Shown: one piece after another, positions 45,574 to 56,568 of the stretch
How positions within the stretch are numbered: the first letter of the stretch is position 1
How the letters are laid out: each line of letters opens with the position of its first letter
DNA from: Zanthoxylum bungeanum
Lineage: Eukaryota; Streptophyta; Magnoliopsida; Sapindales; Rutaceae
NCBI GenBank assembly: GCA_019454045.1
Contig: SKCR01018428.1
Location: 62,001 to 126,000, forward strand
Length of the DNA: 64,000 nucleotides
Direction: 5' to 3'
Translations under genes and position numbers: made by a program
Notes under the pieces: model-generated
What the model was told of the DNA's origin: nothing
Databases searched by the model: none
The model's input: the letters and a program-made list of their open reading frames with translations, nothing else

Positions 45574-46380
45574 ATGGCAAACATATTATCATTTCGTTAC
45601 ATCCTTGATGAGCATAAGCTCAAAGAGGACAACTACAATGACTGGTTTAGAAACCTTAAAATTGTCTTACGACAAGAAAATATTTTCTATGTTCTTGGAA
45701 AATCATTTCCCCCTGAACCCGGAGAAGATGCTGACCAAAATACATTTGATGCTTGGAAGAAACACGTCGATGATGATGAGCAAGCAGTTTGCATAATGCT
45801 TGGCTCTATGTCGGACGAACTTCAGAAAGCTAACGAAGATATGGATGCTCAAACCATCATCTTTCACTTGAAGTTGTATACAACTTCCGTTCATACAGTG
45901 AGATTCCAAGTGTCATGTGTCTTATTCCAAACAAGGTTTAAGGAAGGATCTGTTAGTGGACATGTGCTTAAGATGATTGGCCACATTGAAAAATTGGCCA
46001 ACCTCGGGTTCATCATGGATCATGAGATAGGTCACGATCTAATTCTTCAGTCCTTACCAAACGACTTCTCTAACTTTATTATGCATTTTCATCTGTCTAA
46101 TAAAGAATCTACTTTAGCTGAATTGCACAATCTGATAAAGCAAGCAGAGAATGACTTGAAACCGAAGCTTAAAACCTCCGTCATGCTTACGGGTACGGAC
46201 CTGAAGCCACGAGGCCCAAAGAAAATTAAGGCCAAGGCCAAGGCTCTAGATTACCTAAAGCCCAATGGTAAGGTAGAGAAGAAAAAGGGAAAGGGGAAAT
46301 GTTTCTTTTGTGGAAAGAATGGTCATTGGAAGAAATACTGCAGATCCTTGAAAGCCAAGGAAGCTAGGGAAGCCCAATAG
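45574..46380 (+). pseudogene. Copia B gag
   Basis: An open frame of 268 codons, starting MANILSFRYILDEHKLKEDN, has the copia gag fold (NYNDWFRNLKIVLR) and a zinc knuckle CFFCGKNGHWKKYC with all CCHC ligands. Gag forms the particle around the element RNA. The frame is intact, but the ATG lies only 31 bp from the boundary of Copia A's LTR and no B leader or 5' LTR precedes it. It ends at TAG; pol would normally be read in the same frame. Confidence 0.88.
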
Positions 46381-46404
46381 ACCAAGAAGCCCAATGCTTC
46401 AGGT

Positions 46405-46986
46405 ATGTTGTATATGATTGAACTATATTCTCAAAACTCTAAACCTTCTACTTGGGTGCTTGACACCGATTGTGGGACTCACTTGTGTAACAATGTGCAG
46501 GGCCTGAGAAATAGTAGGAGACTCCATCATGGGGAGGTTGACTTATGCATGGGTAATGGAGCAAAACTGGCTGCATTGTGCGTGGGGACTTATTCATTTG
46601 TTTTGACGAATGGTTTAGTTTTAGACTTAGAAGATTGTATTTATGTGTCTTCTCTAGTAAAGAACATCATTTCAATTTTATCTTTATATAATAAAGGCTT
46701 TTCATGCCTAATAAGTTGTAATAAATTTTCTATTTATTTCAATGAAATACAATATGGAGATGATATTTTGAATAATGGTATCTATGTCTTACAAACTAAC
46801 AAAGAATGTTCAACCTCTAATATATACAATGTTAACTCAAATAATCTCAATGAATCACTTTTATGGCACAGTCGCTTAGGTCATATCAATGAAACAAGAT
46901 TAACTAAGCTACATAAGGATGTGTATTTCAGACCCTTCAAATATGAACCTATGGAACTTGTGAGTCTTGTTTACTTGGTAAAATAA
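46405..46986 (+). pseudogene. Copia B protease and pre-integrase
   Basis: Begins after a stop that separates it from gag. The protease region reads STWVLDTDCGTHLCN; the usual active-site DTG or DSG is DTD here. The pre-integrase zinc motif LLWHSRLGHINETRLTKL follows. A frameshift near 46965 breaks off before CESC. Confidence 0.85.
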
Positions 46987-47816
46987 CCAAATTGCCCTTC
47001 AAAGGTAAAGGACAGCGTGCAGCGGAGACATTAGAACTCATACACTCTGATATATACGGACCAATGTCAGTCACCGCTAGAGGTGGATTCTCCTACTTCA
47101 TTACCTTTATCGATGATTACTCGCGATATGGGTATGTGTACCTTATGCGGTAGAAATCTAAAGCCTTTGAGAAATTCAAAGACTTCAAAGCTGAAGTAGA
47201 AAACTAGCTTAATAAAAGTATTAAGTCACTAAGGTCTGACCGATGTGGTGAATACTTAAGCGACGAATTTCAAGATTACTTGAGAGAAAATGGCATTGTT
47301 TCCCAGTGGACTCCTCCGGGAACTCCAAAGCATAATGGGGTCTCTGAAAGGAGAAATCAGACATTATTAGATATGGTCCGATCAATGATGCCGGACATGG
47401 ATCTACCTCTTTCATTTTGGGGTCTTGCTTTAGAAACTGTAACACTACTACTAAACCAAGTTCCTTCCAAGACTGTTAGTCAAACACCATGTGAGTTATG
47501 GTCTGGGAAACGTCCTAGTCTTAGTTATCTAAGAGTTTGGGGATGTGACGCATATATTAAGCTCACACAAACTAAAAAATTGGATAATAGGGCAGTTAAA
47601 TGTAAGTTTGTAGGATATGCCTTGAACTCAAGAGTATACGTGTTCTACGTCCCAAATGAACAAATAACATTTGTCTCACGAAATGCTAAATTTCTAAAGA
47701 ATGAATTCCTTCTCAAGAAATATAGTGGGAGTAGACTTGACCTCGATGAGGTACGAGAAGAACAAACTAACTTAGAACTAAACCCCAGGCCCCTCAAAAG
47801 GGTAGTGACGGAATAA
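46987..47816 (+). pseudogene. Copia B integrase
   Basis: The frame reads LELIHSDIYGPMSVTARGGF, FITFIDDYSRYGYVYLM, SDRCGEYLSDEF and KHNGVSERRNQTLLDMVR, with D, D and E recognisable. Two in-frame TAG codons (47151-47153 and 47205-47207) and a TAA at the end of the frame disable it. The C-terminal part, CDAYIKLTQTKKLDNRA..VGYALNSRVYVF, is open. Confidence 0.9.
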
Positions 47817-48590
47817 CCACAAGGTTATGAACTTAGAAGGTCTGGTAGGGAAAGATATGAGCCTAAAAGATATGGTTTCCATATTGATGAGGAACATGAT
47901 CAGGTCATTGATAATGACGATCCCACCAGTTATGACGAAGCAATGCGTGACATTGATTCAGTCAAGTGGCTTGAGGCCATGAAATCCGAAATAGACTCTA
48001 TGTATCAGAATCAAGTCTGGGACTTGGTGGATGCACCTGAAGGGATAAAAACCCATAGGCTGCAAGTGGATTTACAAGCGTAAAACTTATGCAGAAGGCA
48101 ACATCCAAACCTATAAGGCTAGGTTGGTGGCGAAAGGTTATAGACAAATCCAAGGAATTGACTATGACGAAACCTTCTCGCTTGTTGCAATGATAAAGTC
48201 CATTCGAATTTTACTGGCACTAGCTGCACACTTTGATTATGAGATTTGGCAGATGGATGTCAAAACAACTTTCCTTAATGGGAACCTCTTAGAGGAAGTC
48301 TATATGACACAACCTGAGGGGTTTACATCTAAGGATGATCATAATAAAGTATGCAAGCTTAAACGATCCATTTATGGACTCAAGCAAGCCTCCAGAAGTT
48401 GGAATATATGATTTGATGAGACAATCAAAGAATTTCTCTTCATCAAAAATATAGACGAGCCTTGTGTTTATAGGAAACGTAGTGGGAGTGCTGTTGTATT
48501 TCTTGTATTATATGTCGATGACATATTAATCATTGGGAATGATATTCCCATGATGCAAGCCACCAAGCAATATCTCAGAATGTCTCCATG
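47817..48590 (+). pseudogene. Copia B reverse transcriptase
   Basis: Frames give WLEAMKSEIDSMYQNQ, then after a frameshift near 48050 RLVAKGYRQIQGIDYDETF, YEIWQMDVKTTFLNGNL, IYGLKQASRSWNI followed by TGA, and finally VFLVLYVDDILIIGNDI with the YVDD box. A further frame change occurs near 48585. Confidence 0.92.
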
Positions 48591-49439
48591 AAAGATTTGG
48601 GAGAAGCAGCCTACATCGTCGGTATTAAGATCTACCGTAATAGATCTAAGAAGTTGTTAGGACTTTCTCAATCTACATACATAGATAAAGTTTTGAAAAT
48701 ATTCAAAATGGAAGATTCCAAAATAGGTAATTTACCTACTTGTCATGAAATCAAATTATCTAAGCAGCAATGTCCACATACTCATTCAGATAGAGAGCGT
48801 ATGAGTAGGATCCCTTATGCTTCAGCAATAGGATCAATCATGTATGCCATGCTATGTACAAGACCTGATGTCTCTTATGCTCTTAGCATAACGAGCAGGT
48901 ATCAGGCAAATCCTGGTGAGCAATACTGGGCCGCTATCAAAATAATCCCCAAGTATATGAGAAGAACTAAGTATGTGTTCTTGACATATGAAGATTGTTC
49001 TGAGATGAAAGTCATTGGTTACTGTGATGCGAGCTTTCAGACCGATAGGGATGACAGCAGATCGCAAAGAGAATATCTGTTTACTTTGAATGACGGAGCT
49101 GTCAGTTGGAAAAGCTCAAAGCAGTCAACTACAACGGACTCCACCACTGAAGCCGAGTATATTGCAGCATCTGAGGCAGCTAAAGAAGCAGTCTGGATAA
49201 AGAAGTTCATCACGGAGCTGTAAGTGCTTCCTGCGATAAAGAATGGCGTCACGATGTACTGTGACAACACGGGCGCCATTGTTCAATCAAAGGAACCAAG
49301 GTCCCACCAGAAATCCAAGCATGTACTCAAACGATTTCATCTCATCAGAGAGATTGTTGAGAGAAAAGAAGTTATTATAGAGAAAATACCCACAGAAGAT
49401 AATCTTCCAGATTCTCTGACTAAAGGGCTGACTCAATAA
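48588..49439 (+). pseudogene. Copia B RNase H and pol end
   Basis: Reads MKDLGEAAYIVGIKIYRN, YASAIGSIMYAMLCTRPDV, GYCDASFQTDRDDSRS, STTEAEYIAASEAAKEAVW and, after one TAA (49221-49223), YCDNTGAIVQSKEPRS and EDNLPDSLTKGLTQ. The polypurine tract CAAGTGAGAGAT lies at 49499-49510. Confidence 0.92.
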
Positions 49440-49510
49440 AAGCATGATAGGCACACCCGAGAGTATGGTGTCCAGATTCATACTAGTTGGCTATAGTGCA
49501 AGTGAGAGAT

Positions 49511-51455
49511 TGTAAGTGATATGCCCTATACTCAACTTATGGATGGGCTTTATGTACATGTATTTGTAATATTTTTTCATTAATTAATAAAATGGAAATC
49601 TTTATTATACGTGTCTTACATAAATTATATGAATCATCAAACACTGTAATAAAGACCTTGGAGTAATAAGATGATGGCTTCCACGTCTTATGAGAATCAT
49701 TACTCTCAAACGTTCCTAGTCATAGTTTTGTGAATAATCTGGGCGTTCACAAAGCGGAGAGACTAGCATGATGATATGATCCGCCCTTAAGTGGGGTAGC
49801 CGATCTCATAGGCTACTAGCAGAGATCCGTCCACTTGGTGTATCACATGGATGCATGAGTTGCTCGTGTCCATCGAACTGACCGCCGAAAGTTTTCATAT
49901 GGAGTGTTTATCCCATGTGTCTGTGAGAACTTTCATGTATCGATTGTATGACTAGTCCTTAGACTTGAGGTCTTTACAATCTTATGTGTGGATCAAATAA
50001 CTTTGACATTATCCTTCCCCGGTTCAAAAGATCTGGTCATACGGGTATGATTGGGTCATTTGTTGAAACACACGAAGTTTGTAAAGATACAACAGAGAAT
50101 TACCACTCTCTCGGATAATATTTTCTTATAAGAGTAGTATTCCAGTTCGCGGGTTGATATGTGTGATCGGTGCTTGAGACTGTGGCCGCAGCGGAAGAAT
50201 CATGTGAGATTCTTGGGTTAGCACGATTCATGACATATCAGCATCATACCTTTGACCATATGGGTAGACACTTTCCGTACCCTAAGTCAAAAGGTGGGGA
50301 TATAGTGAGGCGAGGTACCGTATCATATGTAAATCGCATACATAATGAGTATATATATTTCCTCCTTATTTGGGGGCCTTAGCATATTGCTAGATGTCAA
50401 CCTTGGTCATTGAAATCGAACGACCATGTTATCGGAGGATAATTTATGTTCAATTAAATTATCACGATTCATTTCATGTCCAACTTGAGGGGAACCCAAA
50501 AGGTCACACACAACAAAGTCGAAATCAATGGTTAACAGTGCACAGTACAAATTTAACAGCATATATGATTGATGTAGGAATTGTTCATAAATGGTTCAAT
50601 GTGTTTAATTATTGAACAGATCATTTATGAGGTTCAATAGTGGCTTAGGGTTTGGTGAATGACGATAGGGGTACTTTGGGAATTGAAATAAATAAATAAA
50701 ATAAGGGCGCAGATGACGCTTCAATTTTTTTTATTTGTTATTTGTTTTGAATTCCAATTCGGCCCAAACTCTTATTAGGGTTTTATAATCTCATTAAACC
50801 ACTAAATTAAGATCCAATGACTAAGATTAAATTAGCATTTATCCCACATCAGATTCTTAATTAATTTTGTTGTCTTTAGAGCACCTATATAAACCCAAAT
50901 AATTATTTACAAATTTTTACACCAAAACCGTTCATATCTTGGGTTTATATAAGTGAGCAACTCTAAAGTTTAAGAGTAAGCCACTGATTTTGAGGATCCT
51001 TAAGTCTAATTGACTAGAGGAATCTCAAGTTAAAAGTTTTGAAGTATTTGCCTAGGCTAGCATTAAGGGCAAAATACCCGTACACTCAAGGCGTAGTCTT
51101 GCCGTTGAGTTTTGGCTTTGGTGTGTGCACCTTTGGAGGCCACACACTTGGGTGGCTCTTTGGAACGTGGAAGAGCTTGCTAAGTTCGAGAAAAACTTGT
51201 AGATTGGAGGGAGGACTGGATGAGTCTTCGGTTCAAGTAAGTCATTTTCTTTCTTTATTTTAATTAGAGTTCTTATGATAGTTAGCATGTTTAAGTTTAT
51301 GTTCTTTGCATGTTTTTATGAGTTTTTATGCTTAGAATATATAGTAACATGTCTAGGCTTGTAGAATAATAAAAACAAATGAGTCTTGGGCAAAAGGGAT
51401 AGCGGCATCATAGTTTTTTAATTTTCCGCTGCACACTCGCGGCCGCTTCCCAACA
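49511..51455 (+). mobile_element. 3' LTR of Copia B (family Z)
   Basis: 1945 bp, from TGTAAGTGATATGCC just after the polypurine tract to GCTTCCCAACA. A TATATAAA at 50886-50893 is a likely LTR TATA box. No second copy exists in the window, so B has lost its 5' LTR. ORFs within it are not genes. Confidence 0.88.
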
Positions 51456-51823
51456 ATATATTCAGTAGGTATATATCTATTTTTTATAATTTTTATTAAA
51501 ATTATTTTACACGTACCGACCGATAAGTAATCGGTCAGTAAATTTGACATAATATTTTATTGCCTGAAAATACGGTCAGTAAGACGTCATTAAAAGATTG
51601 GCGCCATTTCTTGGCATTAAGTTTGTACTCCGCACGTTTTTTTCCGACTAAATACCGACGGATTAGTCTGTCAGTAATTTATCGGCTGATAAATGGTCGG
51701 TATTGGGTCAGAAAATTTCATAATTTTTAAATGGTCAATATTCTGTCTGTATTTAACGATTTTTATCGACATAATATTTTCGATCGTTAATATCGATAGG
51801 TAACCCAATATTTTTTTATAGTG
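51456..51823 (-). mobile_element. CACTA-like transposon end
   Basis: Read on the minus strand the segment starts CACTATAAAAAAATATTGGG (51823 downwards). It contains repeated subterminal motifs of the type CGACCGATAA / TCGGTCAGTAA / ATCGGCTGATAAAT. These are hallmarks of CACTA (En/Spm) ends. The opposite terminus and transposase are absent; the segment is cut at the Copia B LTR. Confidence 0.55.
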
Positions 51824-52616
51824 AAAACAGATAATGAATATGATTCTATAAATTATAACGAATGAAAGGAGATACGAATACTTGGAGAGAGATTGTCCAC
51901 GCTTTAATATTGATAACATTTATTTTAATTCATAATTAACGAAAATTATGCTGATAATTTATTTGATATAATACTTCACGAAATCATACGTGAAAGTGGA
52001 ACTTACAATTACAAATTGTCCGCCGTTTTTCTTCTGGGATTTAATGCGCTGCGTTTTGGGGATGGGCGTCTTTGCGGGGGAAGATCATTTTATGCGAAAC
52101 GGCGTCATTTTGGTGTTTTATGGTTACGACTTGAGGCAACAATAACAGAAAGCCCAAGTTTTTGAGGAAAATATGAGATGTGAGCTGAAATTTTCTAGTT
52201 CGTATTGATTTCATTTTCAAATAAAAAAAACATATTTATTTTCGAATTCAATAGATAAATCAATTGGTTCAAAATATTATGAAGGGGAATGATTATTTTT
52301 TTTTCCGATTTTTCTATAGACGTAATTTGATAAGTTTAAATTCATAATCACTTAGTTAATATGTTGATTAATCGTATTTTTGAAATATGAAAAAATAATA
52401 ATTGACTTGTCAAATTAACTATCGAGTCTTGAAAAAAATTCAACAACAAAAAAAAGTCAACTATATATTTTATGTCAAGCAATACATGAAGTAACTCTCA
52501 ATATAATAATAAAAGCAAGATGTGAAGGGGACTCGATAATCATCCCAAATCTCCATTTCTCCTACAGTACTCCCCTATTTTGACCTTCCTCTAAGGCTAA
52601 GGGGTGGTTGGGTAAC
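51824..52616. other. Intergenic, no gene seen
   Basis: AT-rich sequence with a short GC-richer stretch at 52020-52140 that holds no frame. No terminal repeats or RNA genes were found. Confidence 0.4.
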
Positions 52617-53075
52617 AAATCAACTAATTTCGGTTACTTTCATTGTTGTCGTTGGATTGGCTACAGGGCCGGCCCTGGCACAGTGCCACAAGGGCTACTG
52701 TCCAGGGCCCAAAAATTAAGGGGGCACCATGTTCCCCGGTTGTATATGATTGTATTTTTTTATTGTCAGTGTTTAGGTATTATGTCCTCACTTTGTATAT
52801 TTTTTCAAGTAATATAATTTGGGTGTGAGGGCCTAGCCCCTCAGCTTCGATTGGGTTCCAACCCTCGTTAAATATTATTTTTTCTAAACATATGTTTTTG
52901 TAATAAAAAATGTCACATTTTGAGCTTTCGCACCGGGCACCCAAAAATTCAGGACCGGCCCTGATTGGCTATTGGACTTGCTTCTACTGGACTTGAAGTT
53001 GGTCAAGATATTATTGCGGGCAAGTAGTAGAAGAGATTGCGAGACAATCAGAGGTGGAGGCTCTTTTATTGAATT
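52617..53075 (+). pseudogene. atpH: atpH-like plastid DNA fragment, split by a MITE
   Basis: Joining 52617-52663 to 52982-53075 gives VVVGLAIGLASTGLEVGQ followed, after a frameshift, by VVEEIARQSEVEA. This parallels the chloroplast ATP synthase c-subunit stretch AAGLAVGLASIGPGVGQG..EGIARQPEAEG, recalled from memory. The c subunit forms the membrane proton ring of plastid ATP synthase. Here there is no start, a frameshift, stops and loss of the ion-binding helix, so it is a decayed nuclear copy of plastid DNA. A mitochondrial origin is less likely from the sequence. Confidence 0.62.
52664..52973. mobile_element. hAT-type MITE, TSD ATTGGCTA
   Basis: The 310-bp element has ends CAGGGCCGGCCCTG and, complemented, CAGGGCCGGTCCTG. 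A perfect 8-bp TSD, ATTGGCTA, lies at 52656-52663 and 52974-52981. It has no coding capacity and interrupts the atpH-like fragment. The TIR differs from the hAT at 27152, so that element is not its obvious source. Confidence 0.93.
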
Positions 53076-53126
53076 GTTTGTCACCCTTTAAGTTGGATTA
53101 TAATTGCATTTTTACAATAAAATGAA
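53057..53126. repeat. 70-bp direct repeat, copy 1
   Basis: GGCTCTTTTATTGAATTG..GGATTATAATTGC..ACAATAAAATGAA. It matches 56219-56293 with a small insertion there. The two copies bracket about 3.1 kb. Confidence 0.7.
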
Positions 53127-53183
53127 GTAAAGTAGATAGATTTTTTTTTTAATTATTCAAAAAATAAATGATCTTACTCTCGT

Positions 53184-54108
53184 TGTTGGTGGTAAAAATC
53201 AGTATGTGAATCAAGCAAGGTAAGCCAGGGACAGAGGTGGAATTTCCCATTTTTTGGCCGATGTTCGGAAAGTATAAATCCACTCCTCGGCTTAGTAGGG
53301 GTCCGGACGCGATCTCCCCGATTAAACTGACCATAAATATGTGCTTTGATATGGTTTCCATAAACCGACCACATCAGGTCGTCAGCTCGATTTCGGGTCT
53401 ATTCCGCTCCCTTTTAAGTAAAATCGAAAGGCCCAGACATTTCAGAACAGGACGGAAATAGTTCGACGAGTTCGGCATATCATTTGGCCGACCATTTAGC
53501 AACCGACAGAAGCCTTGAGATTATGATTTCCCTTTACACGTGTCATCTCCCGGAAACACCCACCAGGCTGTTATCATCAATAATTACGTGTGGCAGTAGA
53601 AAATCAGATTGATGTGACGGGATGTCAGAGGGCAGGCTCACTTTCGGTAAGGGCAGACCTTGGGCAGAGAACTTAATAAATGAGTCAGGTATCACGTGGA
53701 GTCTACAAGATATAACAGCAACCACCTCATTTTTAGTATATAATGGGGGTAATCTTGTAGGGAAAATGGGGTTTTTTTTTTCTTTCTTCTTGATTTTGGA
53801 AAAAAATAAGAGAAATTTGTAAACACTTCAGACCTACAAACAGCTCAGTTTTCACACTGACCGACCACAAAACAGGTTGGCCGAGCACGTTTCCGTAATA
53901 AAACAACCATCCATTTTGTGCCCGTAGACGTAGGTTGGATTTGATCCGCCGAACCACGTTAACTCCCTGTGTCAATCTGCGTGTTCTTCCGCTTTCCACT
54001 AAGTTTGCTTTTGGTTCCCCATAACCAAAAAAATTCACTGCTGAAGGAAGGTTAGTCCCGGGAGCAATATTCCGCCATTGTCCCTGAGACGAAAACCAGC
54101 CGTCAACA
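53184..54108 (+). mobile_element. Family-V 5' LTR (copy 2)
   Basis: 925 bp from TGTTGGTGG to CGTCAACA, aligning with copy 1 over the last part. TATATAATGG near 53737-53745 may be its TATA box. Immediately after it, GT and then TGACGCCATCTGTGGGGACC form a primer-binding-site region of the TGGCGCC-TCTGTGGGGA kind typical of plant Ty3/gypsy elements, so this is a 5' LTR. Confidence 0.72.
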
Positions 54109-54800
54109 GTTGACGCCATCTGTGGGGACCCGAACGAAAAGCAACTCACACGGTAGGACGATGGTAGAAGGTGAAAGCCGTGGTTGCACAAGTAGTTCAA
54201 CAACAGAATGGATGGAAGGGGAAAGTAATGGGAAGAAGCAAGCCGGAATGGGATGAAGAAAGGGTTCGTGTGGACAAAGCCTTTTCTTTTTTAATTATGG
54301 AATGAAATGTAAAAGTATTGGCCAACGGACACCCACCCGGGGTGAATTGTCGAATGAAATATAACGATGATGATGGTTTGCATCCGTTGGCAACGGCTGA
54401 CCAGGCTCCTCAGTAGGAAGGAACTACGCTTCCTAAACTACCCACCGCCAGCCTCGCAAGTTACTTGTGCTAGAGGATTGATCAGAGAGCTAGTCAGCCA
54501 AAGGCGAGAGAGGACGTCCGTCGGTCCAGTTCTTAATTGGTGTGGTGGTCTTCATTGAACGGGAAAAAAGAAGGTAAAAAGTATTCGGGAAAACCACGCA
54601 AAACGAAGACTGACGGCCTCGCCCGGAAGCCCAGGGTCGATCGGGAGATACCAGGCACCGGGGAAATGCATTGTTCAAGGAGCACCGACGGAGTGCCTGA
54701 TTCGGCAGACCCTGTGATCCAGCTCGGAAACCTTGGGATCAAGTTCAGATCGAAGGATCCCAACGGAGTGCCTGATGCAGGAGCCAGCTCGAGTGTATAA
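54109..54800 (+). mobile_element. V-element leader, truncated
   Basis: Follows the primer-binding site. It is purine-rich with several short open frames (54367-54558, 54537-54800) but no recognisable gag. The element is cut near 54800, where composition turns AT-rich. No domain can be named. Confidence 0.5.
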
Positions 54801-56218
54801 TAAAATTAATTAATGAAAATATTACAAATACATGTACATTTAGCCCATCTACATATAAGTTATCGATCTCACGAGGAATTATTACATATTTTACTAATTA
54901 TTAATACCAAATACCTACAAGTATCTAACTAAAATTAAATATGAAGTTGAATTGAATTTAAACTAATGTTAAAGAAAATAAAGATAATTATGAAAATTTC
55001 AAAGGCAATCAATGAAAAGAAGATATTCAGAGTTGTGAATTCACTCAATATTATTCTACATATGAATTGGTTTTCATATATTTATGTAATAAGTTGAGTT
55101 ATTGACCTGAAACATTAAGATATCCATAAGCCTCTTTCGATGCTCATGTGTAAATATTCAGAGTAAAATAATTAGCCATATTTATATGTCAACTAATTAA
55201 TGCCAAATTCATTAAGATCAGGTTCCAGTTATGGCTATACATGCCCTACATGTATGTTTCTATTCAGTAAAGAAATCCCTAAGATGAAATCATGTGCTAT
55301 TGAATTTAAGGTTAAACCTAAATTCATTTGTCAAGTTCAATTAAGTTTACTATATCAATCTTATTGATGATTTAAGCACAAGATTTAATAAATAAGTCAA
55401 ATAATCACACAAGAAATAAGAAAACCAATTTTATAAACTTGAAATACTGAGTTTCATCACAACTCTAGATAAATAGTTTAGTAAATATACATGCTCAAAA
55501 ACTCTAAACAAATATTCAATAATAAACTCGCAACTCTCACTCTTCGTCAAGATTTTGTGAAGCAGTCGCTGTTGAATCCGCGATTTTAGCCAATCAGACT
55601 CCAAATTTATCGTTTTCATCCATCGTTAATTCCGTTGAGTCTCGATAATATTTTAACCTGAAAAAAAAAATCTGAAACACAATAAAACACTCATAAAACT
55701 CAAGACTAACACACAAAATATTAAATTAAAATGGCGGGATATTAGCCCGCTCATCAACATGTTGTTTGATATGTCGAAATTATGGTGTATTCTTTGGTAC
55801 ATCGAAATTGTTTCTCTCTCTATATTTTTTTAACTATCGTTTTCTTTCTTTGCTCCGGGCTGATAATTGGGGGTGGATCAAGAACGATTTTTTTTTTGGT
55901 TGTCAGAAGACGCGATGGCGATATATACATTCGTGAACGAAACGTGTGATAGAGGAAGTGTGATGATGGGAAGGATGAAGAAGCAAGCTTTCATGATTGC
56001 AACCATGAGAATGTACTCACAGATTTGAGCACTTCATCTCTCTCTATTTTTTTTTTAATTTAATGTTTTTTTGGCCGGTAATAGTGATGTGTATGGTGTT
56101 GATAGCGGTTGTGTTTATTGATGGTATTTATATGTATACCAAAGCTTGATCAGGAACAAAATATAAGTTTTACTTCCTGTGCTAATATCAAAAGAAAAAT
56201 ATGAAATATGAGCTACGT
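54801..56218. other. Unassigned AT-rich DNA
   Basis: About 1.4 kb without a convincing frame, terminal repeats or RNA gene. It may be old retrotransposon sequence, but no family mark was found. Confidence 0.35.
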
Positions 56219-56293
56219 GGCTCTTTTACTAAATGGTTGTCACTTGTCACCCTTGTAAGTAGGATTATAATTGTCTATTTATAATAAAATGAA
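56219..56293. repeat. 70-bp direct repeat, copy 2
   Basis: Counterpart of 53057-53126, starting GGCTCTTTTACTAAATGG. It has an extra CACTTGT relative to copy 1. Confidence 0.7.
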
Positions 56294-56568
56294 ATTGTTG
56301 ACAACTAAAAATTGAAAAGATTAAATGATGTCAAAATAAACAACGGAAGTGACATGTCCGATCAGGTCATAAATGAATCTCGTCTTGAATGAAAGAGGTT
56401 AGGTCACTCAATCGGCCAGACGAACAAATCGTCTAATCAGCCTGTCAATTCGTCTAATCGGCCAGGCAACCAAATCGTCCAACCAGCCAGGCAACAATAG
56501 AACCAATGAACAATTATGTAAATGTGATCTAATAGTTGAAGAAATAGGGACACATTTTCAGCGGATAT
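56294..56568. repeat. Spacer with degenerate 21-25-bp tandem repeats
   Basis: Four units resembling AATCGGCCAGGCAACCAAATC run from about 56409 to 56495. The rest is unremarkable and contains no gene. Confidence 0.6.

Noticed and set aside
52608..52828. ORFs of 69 and 61 codons
   Set aside because: They cross the MITE boundary and the decayed atpH-like fragment and are not conserved frames.
54367..54800. Short ORFs after the V primer-binding site as a gag
   Set aside because: No gag-like motif and no conserved residues; both strands are equally open.
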